Shown here: piece by piece, positions 38,147-44,846 of the stretch
Numbering within the stretch: the stretch's first letter is position 1
Layout: each line of letters opens with the position of its first letter
DNA from: Gemmatimonadota bacterium
Lineage (GTDB): Bacteria > Gemmatimonadota > Gemmatimonadetes > Palauibacterales > KS3-K002
Assembly: GCA_020344215.1 (NCBI GenBank)
Contig: CP070815.1
Location: 256,361-320,360, forward strand
Direction: 5' to 3'
Length of the DNA stretch: 64,000 bases
Made by a program: the position numbers and the translations under genes
The notes under the pieces: model-generated
What the model saw: the letters and a program-made list of their open reading frames with translations, nothing else
Told to the model about the DNA's origin: nothing
Databases searched by the model: none

Positions 38147-39046
38147 TTAACTCTCGCGTTCTACGACGTGGATGGCCAGCCCCTCGAGCGCCGGGCTGTC
38201 GATGCCGGCCCGGCGCAGCGCCATGATCGCCTCGTCGGCCAACCGCAACGCCTCCGCCCGTGCACCTTCTAGGCCGAAGACCCCGGGGTATGTCGCTTTG
38301 CCGTGCTCACGGTCGCTGTGGGCATCCTTCCCGATAGTGGCTGTGGTGCCCTCCTCGTCCAGCAGATCGTCGGCGATCTGGAAGGCCAGGCCGACTCTCT
38401 CGCCGTACTCGGTGACCGCCCCGAGGACTCGCGGCTCCAGACGCCCTACCCGGCCGCCCAGCCGCGCGGCTGCGCGGATCAGCGCCCCGGTCTTCCGACG
38501 GTGAATGTCCACGAGCTCATCACTGCTCACCGCCCGGCCTTCGTTAATCAGATCGAGCACCTGGCCACCCACCATGCCGGTGGGCCCAGCCGCCTCCGAC
38601 AGTTCGGCCACGAGCGTGGCGCTCTGCTCGCCGGACAAGCCCAGCGCCTCAGCTTCCGCCGCTACCACCCAGCTCGCCAGGGGAACCATCGCCGCGGCTG
38701 CAATGGTCGCGCGCTCCGCCCCGAACGCCCTATGGCACGTGGGGCGGCCGCGCCGCCAGTCGTCATCGTCCATGCACGGGAGATCATCGTGGACGAGGGA
38801 GTAGGCGTGCACGATCTCCAGCGCCGACGCTAACCGTCTGACGCGATCATCGGGCAGGCGACCGCCGACCTCGTAGGCGGCGAGGAAGAGGATCGGACGG
38901 AACCGTTTGCCGCCACCCTCGCAGGCGTAGCGTATCGGCTCGGTCAGCCAGTCGCTCACGCCGTCCAGGTAATCGTCGAGCACGGCGGTTAGGGCGCGGT
39001 TGACCAGCCGCTGGGTCTCTTCGAGATAGCTGTCGAAGTCGTACAC
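38147..39046 (-). CDS. ispA: polyprenyl (farnesyl/geranylgeranyl) diphosphate synthase
   Basis: The 299-residue enzyme condenses isopentenyl diphosphate onto allylic diphosphates. Both aspartate-rich motifs are present: DDLPCMDDDDWRRGRP (first) and QIADDLLDEEG (second), together with GGGKRFRPIL and RKTGALI. The exact chain length cannot be fixed from motifs. I put the start at a GTG (39046) because the extra residues upstream derive from the repeat element at 39.06-39.13 kb. An ATG at 39115 is the other possibility. In many bacteria it lies next to xseB, as here. Confidence 0.9.
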   Translation of the reverse strand: MYDFDSYLEETQRLVNRALTAVLDDYLDGVSDWLTEPIRYACEGGGKRFRPILFLAAYEVGGRLPDDRVRRLASALEIVHAYSLVHDDLPCMDDDDWRRGRPTCHRAFGAERATIAAAAMVPLASWVVAAEAEALGLSGEQSATLVAELSEAAGPTGMVGGQVLDLINEGRAVSSDELVDIHRRKTGALIRAAARLGGRVGRLEPRVLGAVTEYGERVGLAFQIADDLLDEEGTTATIGKDAHSDREHGKATYPGVFGLEGARAEALRLADEAIMALRRAGIDSPALEGLAIHVVERES

Positions 39047-39056
39047 CGTGTCACAG

Positions 39057-39125
39057 TGGACGGTGGTCGGTAGTCGGTAGCCAGTAATTGGCAGGTAGGA
39101 ACCGACAACTGACAACCGACAACCG
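39057..39125. repeat. GTCGGT/ACCGAC inverted-repeat element
   Basis: GGTCGGTAGTCGGTAGCCAG is followed within 70 bases by the approximate complement ACCGACAACTGACAACCGAC. The repeat fills the gap between xseB and ispA. A related element lies at 13.5 kb; see that entry. Confidence 0.5.
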
Positions 39126-39126
39126 A

Positions 39127-39375
39127 CTACTCCTCTCCGGAATTCGCATCCAAGTCGATGTCCGACTCGCGCTGCCGCCCACGCCTGTCCACCAACACCT
39201 GCTTCACCTTTCCTTCCGACTCGACGAGCTCGCGCTCGGCGACGCGGATCAACTCCATCCCTTCGTCGAATAGGCGAAGCGCGTCCTCGAGCTCGAGTTC
39301 CTCACGCTCGAGGCTCTCGACGATCTGTTCGAGGCGGCCAAGCGCTTTCCCCAGGTTGAGCTTCTCTGCCATCAC
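39127..39375 (-). CDS. xseB: exodeoxyribonuclease VII small subunit
   Basis: The 82-residue protein has the family helix pair ALGRLEQIVESLEREELELE and LRLFDEGMELIR. It forms exonuclease VII with XseA and degrades single-stranded DNA. The GTG start is nine bases after GAGG, in the end of xseA. The C-terminus is acidic. It is four bases downstream of xseA, in the usual order. Confidence 0.93.
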   Translation of the reverse strand: MMAEKLNLGKALGRLEQIVESLEREELELEDALRLFDEGMELIRVAERELVESEGKVKQVLVDRRGRQRESDIDLDANSGEE

Positions 39376-39379
39376 CGTC

Positions 39380-40567
39380 TCAATCCTCTTCGTTCACAGC
39401 CTCGACTCGGGCACGCACTCTGCCGTCCTTGAGACGCACGGTGAACTCCAGCCCGGGCCGGAAGCCAGCGACGCCGCGAAGGATCTTCCCTTCCACATCG
39501 AGCGCCAACGCATATCCGCGCTCTAGAACCTCCATAGGCCCGAGGGCCTGGAGCCGCTGCCGGAACGCCTCGAGTTGGAGCCTGCGGCGGGCAAGAGTTG
39601 CGCGTACCGCCTCGACGGCGCGTTCCTCGAGCCGCTCGATACGCTGGCTACCCCGAACCACGCTGCTCTTCAACACCGCCGCCATCCGCTCACCCGCTCC
39701 CCGAAGCTCCGCGCGCAGGCGACTCAGGTCGGGGACGGCAATCTCGGCCGCCGCGGATGGGGTCGGGGCGCGTGTATCGGCCACGAGATCGGCCAGCGTC
39801 ACGTCGGTCTCGTGACCTACCGCCGAGAGGATCGGTATCGGCGAATCGGCGATCGCTCGGGCCACCCGCTCGTCGTTGAACGCCCGGAGGTCTTCCAGCG
39901 AGCCGCCGCCGCGCCCAACGATGAGAACGTCGGCGCGGCCCGCGCGGCACGCCTGGCCGAGCGCGGCCACGATTGAGTCGGGCGCTTCGTCGCCCTGCAC
40001 GCGCGTCGGATAGATGAGGATGTCGGTCCAGGGCGCGCGGCGCCGTATGATCGAGACGATGTCGCGGATCGCCGCTCCCTCCGGCGACGTGACCACACCA
40101 ACGCATGCCGGATGACTGGGGAGCGATCGCTTGCGCGCCGGATCGAGCAGTCCCTCGGCCTCCAGCTTCGCCCGCAGGCGCTCGAAGGCGAGCCGCCACA
40201 GCCCCTCGCCTTTGGCGCTCAGTTCACGGACGACGAACTGGTAGCGGCCGGCGCGCTCGTACACCGTCAGGTACCCAAGAGCATGCACGGCCATGCCCTC
40301 CGGCGGCTCGGCAGGCAAAGCGCGGGCGGCCTCGCGCCACATGACGCTGGCGAGCTGTGCCCGTTTGTCCTTGAGGGTGAAGAAGCAGTGGCCGGCGGGG
40401 TACCTCTTGAACCCGGATACCTCGCCCGCCACCCAGAGTAGCGGAATAGTCCCTTCCAGTAGCTCCCGCGCCAGCGCGTTCACCTGGCTGACGCTCCAGA
40501 CCTGTGCAACCCGATCGCGACCGAGTGCGCCTGTGTTTACCGCGTGATGGAACAGGTCGTGGTTCAC
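39380..40567 (-). CDS. xseA: exodeoxyribonuclease VII large subunit
   Basis: The 395-residue protein has the N-terminal OB fold (SVSQVNALARELLEGTIPLLWVAGEVSGFK). The catalytic segments include VGVVTSPEGAAIRDI, RGGGSLEDLRAFNDERVARAI and SAVGHETDVTLADLVADTRAPTPS. Catalysis is in the central domain; a coiled coil holds XseB. It overlaps folD by four bases (ATGA). Confidence 0.95.
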   Translation of the reverse strand: MNHDLFHHAVNTGALGRDRVAQVWSVSQVNALARELLEGTIPLLWVAGEVSGFKRYPAGHCFFTLKDKRAQLASVMWREAARALPAEPPEGMAVHALGYLTVYERAGRYQFVVRELSAKGEGLWRLAFERLRAKLEAEGLLDPARKRSLPSHPACVGVVTSPEGAAIRDIVSIIRRRAPWTDILIYPTRVQGDEAPDSIVAALGQACRAGRADVLIVGRGGGSLEDLRAFNDERVARAIADSPIPILSAVGHETDVTLADLVADTRAPTPSAAAEIAVPDLSRLRAELRGAGERMAAVLKSSVVRGSQRIERLEERAVEAVRATLARRRLQLEAFRQRLQALGPMEVLERGYALALDVEGKILRGVAGFRPGLEFTVRLKDGRVRARVEAVNEED

Positions 40568-41451
40568 GAAACGCCGGTGATCTCCCGCGCCGCCTTGATG
40601 CAGTTGGTCAGCAACATGGCGATCGTCATCGGCCCGACGCCGCCGGGTACCGGTGTGATCGCGCTGGCGATCTCGGAGACCTCATCGTACGCCACATCGC
40701 CCACCAGGCGATACCCCTTCTCAGTGCTCGAATCGTCCACACGGTTCATACCGACGTCGATTACGACCGCGCCGGGCTTGACCGCATCCGCCGTCACGAA
40801 CTCGGCCACACCGATGGCCGCCACGAGGATGTCGGCCTCACGCAGAACGGCCGGCAGGTCCGGCGTGCGGCTGTGCGCGAGGGTGACGGTGGCGTTACCG
40901 CCCTCCGCCTTCTGCGAGAGCAGCACCGCCAGCGGTTTGCCGACGATGTTCGAGCGCCCGACGATCGCCACGCGCTTTCCTGCCGGATCGTTCCCGGTCC
41001 GCATGAGCAACTCGAGGACGCCTGCCGGCGTAGCCGGACGGAATGCCGTGGGATCGCCGATCATCATTCGCCCGACGCTGACGGGGTGAAATCCATCGAC
41101 GTCCTTCTCCGGCGCGATGCGGAAGATGATGTCCCGCTCCTCGATCTGCGACGGCAGCGGAAGCTGGACGAGAATACCGTGGACCGACTCGTCGGCGTTA
41201 AGCCGATCGATCACGGCCTCGAGCTCCTCCTGCGTCGTCTCCTCGGACATCTTGATGATTTCAGACTTGATCCCGGTCTCCTCACACGCCTTCGCCTTCA
41301 TCCGGACGTAGACGGCGCTGGCCGGGTTCTCGCCGACCAGGACGACCGACAGTCCCGGCGTGACGTTCTTACCCTTGAGCTCCTCGGCCGCCTCTTTGAC
41401 TTCCTGACGGATCTCTGCCGCTATGCGTTTACCATCGATTACCTCAGCCAC
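40564..41451 (-). CDS. folD: bifunctional methylenetetrahydrofolate dehydrogenase/cyclohydrolase
   Basis: FolD interconverts methylene-, methenyl- and formyl-tetrahydrofolate. The 295-residue protein has the catalytic lysine in YVRMKAKACEETGI and the Rossmann motif RVAIVGRSNIVGKPLAVLL. The C-terminal PVPGGVGPMTIAMLL is also present. I place the start at the GTG 41451, since AAGGAGGA sits nine bases upstream; the GTG at 41460 would abut the Shine-Dalgarno. Length is normal. Confidence 0.95.
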   Translation of the reverse strand: MAEVIDGKRIAAEIRQEVKEAAEELKGKNVTPGLSVVLVGENPASAVYVRMKAKACEETGIKSEIIKMSEETTQEELEAVIDRLNADESVHGILVQLPLPSQIEERDIIFRIAPEKDVDGFHPVSVGRMMIGDPTAFRPATPAGVLELLMRTGNDPAGKRVAIVGRSNIVGKPLAVLLSQKAEGGNATVTLAHSRTPDLPAVLREADILVAAIGVAEFVTADAVKPGAVVIDVGMNRVDDSSTEKGYRLVGDVAYDEVSEIASAITPVPGGVGPMTIAMLLTNCIKAAREITGVS

Positions 41452-41456
41452 CCGAT

Positions 41457-42242
41457 TCACTCCTCCTTGTAGACCAGATCGATACGTTCGATGTGCGTCG
41501 CGTGCCCCGAGGCCTGGTCAACCTCAACGATCGCGCCTTGTAGCCTCAAGTCGCTATCCGCCGGCTCCAAGCGAACTCGGCGTCCCAGTGCCGCGCGCTT
41601 GATCGCCTGCTCGGCACGGTAGCCGATCACACCGCCGTGTGCGCCCGTCATTCCGAGATCGGTCACGTAGGCGGTGCCGCCGGGCAGGATCTGGGCGTCG
41701 GCGGTCGGCACGTGTGTGTGCGTGCCGACGATCGCGCTAACGAGCCCATCCATGTACCGAGCGAACGCGAGCTTTTCGGCTGTCGCCTCGGCGTGGAAAT
41801 CTATGACGATGATGTTCGTCTCCGCACGAAGCTCATCGACGAGCGCACGGCCGACCCGAAAGGGATCGTCGATCGTCGGCATGAACACGCGGCCCTGCAG
41901 GTTCACCACCGCGATCCTGGAGGATCCGCACTCGACGACGTGTGCGCCGCTGCCCGGGTTGTCGGGCGGATAGTTGGCAGGCCTCAAGAGGCGCGGCTCG
42001 GATTCCAGCAGCTCGACACCGTCAGGCCGGTCCCAGATATGGTTACCCGAGGTGACGACGTCGACGCCCAGGTTGAAGAGGTCCGACACCGTCGACGTCG
42101 TCACTCCGAAGCCGGCGGCGAGGTTCTCGCCGTTGGCAACGACAACGTCGACCGCTTGCTGCTCACGGAAGTTCGGCAGCAACGCCTGAGCGGCCCGGCG
42201 ACCGGGCTTGCCTACTAGGTCGGCAACGAAGAGGATTCTCAT
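41457..42242 (-). CDS. ymdB: YmdB-family metallophosphoesterase
   Basis: The 261-residue protein is a TIGR00282/YmdB calcineurin-like phosphoesterase: MRILFVADLVGKPGRRA, NGENLAAGFG, VTSGNHIWD, DFHAEATAEK and VGTHTHVPTADAQIL. In Bacillus the homologue is a cyclic-nucleotide phosphodiesterase that affects RNase Y-dependent events. Here too it lies directly downstream of rny. The ATG at 42242 matches the usual N-terminus; a GTG two codons earlier is less likely. Confidence 0.9.
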   Translation of the reverse strand: MRILFVADLVGKPGRRAAQALLPNFREQQAVDVVVANGENLAAGFGVTTSTVSDLFNLGVDVVTSGNHIWDRPDGVELLESEPRLLRPANYPPDNPGSGAHVVECGSSRIAVVNLQGRVFMPTIDDPFRVGRALVDELRAETNIIVIDFHAEATAEKLAFARYMDGLVSAIVGTHTHVPTADAQILPGGTAYVTDLGMTGAHGGVIGYRAEQAIKRAALGRRVRLEPADSDLRLQGAIVEVDQASGHATHIERIDLVYKEE

Positions 42243-42308
42243 ATCCACAGGAGGCTGAGCCGCTTTACGGCGTGGCGCATCGCCGGCCGAGCACGCCTTA
42301 GCGGCTCA

Positions 42309-43883
42309 CTAGCGGGCGAAATCGACGGCGCGAGTTTCCCGAACGACGACGACTTTGATCTGGCCGGGGTACTGGAGCTCCTGCTCGATGCGTCTGGCCG
42401 TTTTTTCACTGAGCACTGCCATCTCATCGTCGGAGACGGACTCCGGCGTGACCATGATGCGGACCTCGCGCCCGGCCTGGATGGCGAAGCACTTCGCCAC
42501 ACCGTCGAAGGAGACGGCGATCTCCTCGAGTTTCTCCAGCCGCTTCACATAGGCCTCGAACGACTCGCGGCGAGCCCCGGGACGTGCGCCGGAGATCGCG
42601 TCGGCGGCGGTGAGCAGGAACGTCTCGGGATAGCGCGCCGGCTCTTCCCCGTGATGAGCGCGGATGGCGTTGAGCACCTGGTCGGGCTCGCCGCACCGTT
42701 TGCAGAGCTCGTAGCCGAGCTCGACATGCGTGCCCTCATGTTCGTGCGTCATGCCCTTGCCAATGTCGTGCAGCAAGCCCATGCGCTTCGCCGTCTGCCC
42801 ATCGAGGCCAAGCTCTGCCGCCATGTTGCCGGTGAGGTGAGCGACTTCCTTTGAATGCTGGAGCTGGTTCTGGCCGTATGAAGTCCGGTACTTCATGCGA
42901 CCGAGCGTCTCCATGATCTGGTGGTGGAGGCCGTGAATGCCGAGATCGTAGCAGGCTTCTTCCGCCGCCTCCTGCATGCTCTGCTCGACCTCCTTCTTCG
43001 CCTTTTCGATCACTTCCTCGATACGCCCGGGATGGATACGGCCGTCCGCCACCAGCTTCTCCATGGCGATCCGCGCGACTTCGCGCCGCACCGGGTCGAA
43101 GGCTGAAAGGATCACAGCTTCTGGCGTGTCGTCTACGATCACGTCGACGCCGGTGAGGTTCTCGAAGGCGCGGATGTTTCGCCCCTCGCGCCCGATGATC
43201 CGGCCCTTCATCTCATCGTTGGGAAGGGGAACCACCGAGACGGTCGCCTCGGCGGCGTGGTCGGCGGCGATCTTCTCGATCGCCAGGGCGACTATGTTGC
43301 GAGCTTCGCGCTCGGCATTACGCGTCGCCTCCTCTTTGATCGTGCGAACGGTCTTCGCCGCCTCCGCCCGCGCTTCCTCCTCCATCATACGCATGAGCTT
43401 GCGCTTCGCGCTATCGGCCGAAATGCCGGCCACACGCTCGAGTTGCCGCTGCTGCTCCGCGACGAGTCCCTCGTAGTGGACACGACTCTCCTCGACGGCC
43501 TTCTCCTGCTCCTCCAGCTCAGTCGCGCGCTTGTCCAGCTCGTCGTGCTTCTGGTCGAGCAACGAGTACTTGCGGTCGAGCATGCCCTCGCGGTCCTCCA
43601 GGCGCCGCTCCATCCGGTCGATCTCGCCGCGCCGCTTGCTGAGCTCCTTCTCCCAGGTCTCCTTGGCGCGGAGGACTTCCTCCTTGCCCGCCAACTCTGC
43701 GCTACGCTTGGCGTTCTCGGCGGCAGCTCGCGCGTCCTCGACTATCCGCGCCGCCTCCGCTTCAGCCTTCTGGAGTTGTTGCTTGGCTCGCCCGAGCTCG
43801 AATCGCCGCACGAGGAACGAGGTGACGGCCCAGCCAACGAACGCCCCGGCCGCCACGGCGATTAGGGCTACGATCCAGTTCAC
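42309..43883 (-). CDS. rny: ribonuclease Y
   Basis: RNase Y is a membrane-tethered endoribonuclease initiating mRNA decay. The 524-residue protein has one N-terminal membrane helix (VALIAVAAGAFVGWAVTSFLV) and a long coiled coil. A KH domain follows (GRIIGREGRNIRAFENLTG), then an HD domain with LLHDIGKGMTHEHEG. GAGGAGA is six bases before the GTG. It is transcribed downstream of a small-RNA locus whose terminator (43931-43964) separates it from zapA, so rny probably has its own promoter near 43900. Confidence 0.96.
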   Translation of the reverse strand: MNWIVALIAVAAGAFVGWAVTSFLVRRFELGRAKQQLQKAEAEAARIVEDARAAAENAKRSAELAGKEEVLRAKETWEKELSKRRGEIDRMERRLEDREGMLDRKYSLLDQKHDELDKRATELEEQEKAVEESRVHYEGLVAEQQRQLERVAGISADSAKRKLMRMMEEEARAEAAKTVRTIKEEATRNAEREARNIVALAIEKIAADHAAEATVSVVPLPNDEMKGRIIGREGRNIRAFENLTGVDVIVDDTPEAVILSAFDPVRREVARIAMEKLVADGRIHPGRIEEVIEKAKKEVEQSMQEAAEEACYDLGIHGLHHQIMETLGRMKYRTSYGQNQLQHSKEVAHLTGNMAAELGLDGQTAKRMGLLHDIGKGMTHEHEGTHVELGYELCKRCGEPDQVLNAIRAHHGEEPARYPETFLLTAADAISGARPGARRESFEAYVKRLEKLEEIAVSFDGVAKCFAIQAGREVRIMVTPESVSDDEMAVLSEKTARRIEQELQYPGQIKVVVVRETRAVDFAR

Positions 43884-43930
43884 AGCGTGTCTCCTCTATT
43901 CCGTTCGGGCGCAGACCCATCGGCCCGAAC

Positions 43931-43964
43931 ACAAAAAGCGGCAAGGCCCTGAGCCCTGCCGCTG
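43931..43964 (-). terminator. strong intrinsic terminator between zapA and rny
   Basis: On the minus strand AGCGGCAGGGC and GCCTTGCCGCT form a stem of about ten pairs followed directly by TTTTT (43937-43933). It would end the transcript from the promoter at 44187-44216 before rny starts. Confidence 0.75.
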
Positions 43965-44180
43965 GATACCTCAGCAAACGACTGTCAACGGGAAGCAGGC
44001 TTTTGCCGCCGGCTCAGCCCCACCGACGGCCAAAGGTCGAATTACCGTCTGGCGGCTCTACACGCCCCCACTCCAGGCCCACAACCTGGGGCTGAGATGA
44101 CATGGAGCATCGAACGGATTCGATTATGCAAGAATGCTTCCTGAACGATTATTGCCATTTCCCAGACAGCCACAGGGCTG
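43931..44180 (-). ncRNA. candidate structured small RNA between zapA and rny
   Basis: The 334-base gap has a promoter at one end and a strong terminator at the other, with no open frame of note. The predicted transcript is about 250 nt. It starts with a GGACAGCC/GGCTGTC hairpin. Further in, CTCAGCCCCA and TGGGGCTGAG (44096-44087 and 44022-44013) form a perfect 10-bp stem closing an 84-nt domain that contains a GACGG/CCGTC hairpin. Position next to zapA recalls ssrS (6S RNA) of proteobacteria, but I cannot match the 6S consensus. It may instead be a leader or a new RNA. Confidence 0.5.
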
Positions 44181-44186
44181 TCCGAA

Positions 44187-44216
44187 ATAATAGATCCACC
44201 GGCAAGGGTTTGGCAA
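44187..44216 (-). promoter_or_regulatory. promoter of the zapA-rny small RNA
   Basis: TTGCCA (44216-44211) and TATTAT (44192-44187) are 18 bases apart on the minus strand. The -35 abuts the zapA stop codon. Predicted start is near 44180. Confidence 0.55.
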
Positions 44217-44217
44217 G

Positions 44218-44535
44218 CTAGTCGCCCGACCCTTGCTCGACGGCGGCGATCACCTCGGCCACCAGGCGCTCGGCACGCTTCTCGGCGAGACCCTTCACGA
44301 CCTCAACGCCCTCCCGCATGCGGAAGAGCTGATCGGTAACGGCGAGCGCGGCGAGGATGGCGATTTTCTTTTGATCCACGACCCCGCTCTCCTCCCGGAT
44401 CTCCCTGGCCGTGCGATCGACGTGCTGGGCCACGCGTCGGGTGTACTCGGGACTGGTCTCAGACTTGATCGTGTACGACTCGCCGAGGATCTGAACCTCG
44501 ACCATCTCCTTGTCGTGGCTCGCTGCATCCGTCAT
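44218..44535 (-). CDS. zapA: cell division protein ZapA
   Basis: ZapA bundles FtsZ filaments. The 105-residue protein has VEVQILGESYTIKSETSPEY and the VAQHVDRTAREIREES helix. ILAALAVTDQLFRMREGV then leads into a coiled coil, the full family pattern. It overlaps the upstream coiled-coil gene by four bases (ATGA). Confidence 0.93.
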   Translation of the reverse strand: MTDAASHDKEMVEVQILGESYTIKSETSPEYTRRVAQHVDRTAREIREESGVVDQKKIAILAALAVTDQLFRMREGVEVVKGLAEKRAERLVAEVIAAVEQGSGD

Positions 44536-44846
44536 CGCGCGTCCTCCAGGAATTCCACCTCGCGGGCCAGTTTCTCGGCCTGAATGCGGCTATCCTCCAG
44601 CCGCTTGCGAAGCATGGCGTTCTCAGCGCGCAGGTGCTCCAACTCGCCGGCGGCTTCCGACGCATCGATCTCCCCAACCTTGCCGAGCGAATCGAGCACT
44701 TCTTGCAGGCGCCGACGCTCTGCCTCCGAGGCGGTCGCGCGCTCGCGCCATACCTCGAGCTGGCGCAAGGCGCGGCGCACAGCGGCCTCGAGGGCGTCGA
44801 GCTGTGGGAACTCGATGGTGGGTTTACGCTCCTCGGACTGCGACAT
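44532..44846 (-). CDS. coiled-coil protein encoded between pheT and zapA
   Basis: The 104-residue product is almost wholly helical, with strong heptads (ALRQLEVWRERATASEAERR, LEHLRAENAMLRKRLEDSR). It resembles ZapB-like or short septum-associated coiled coils, but no family assignment is firm. It overlaps pheT by 23 bases and zapA by four, so all three are translationally coupled. A role with ZapA in division is inferred from position only. Confidence 0.75.
   Translation of the reverse strand: MSQSEERKPTIEFPQLDALEAAVRRALRQLEVWRERATASEAERRRLQEVLDSLGKVGEIDASEAAGELEHLRAENAMLRKRLEDSRIQAEKLAREVEFLEDAR

Noticed and set aside
43931..44180. SRP RNA, RNase P RNA or tmRNA
   Set aside because: None of the conserved motifs (GGAAGCAGCC of SRP, GGAAAGTCCGGGC of RNase P, the tmRNA GGGG...GGATTCGACG start) is present.
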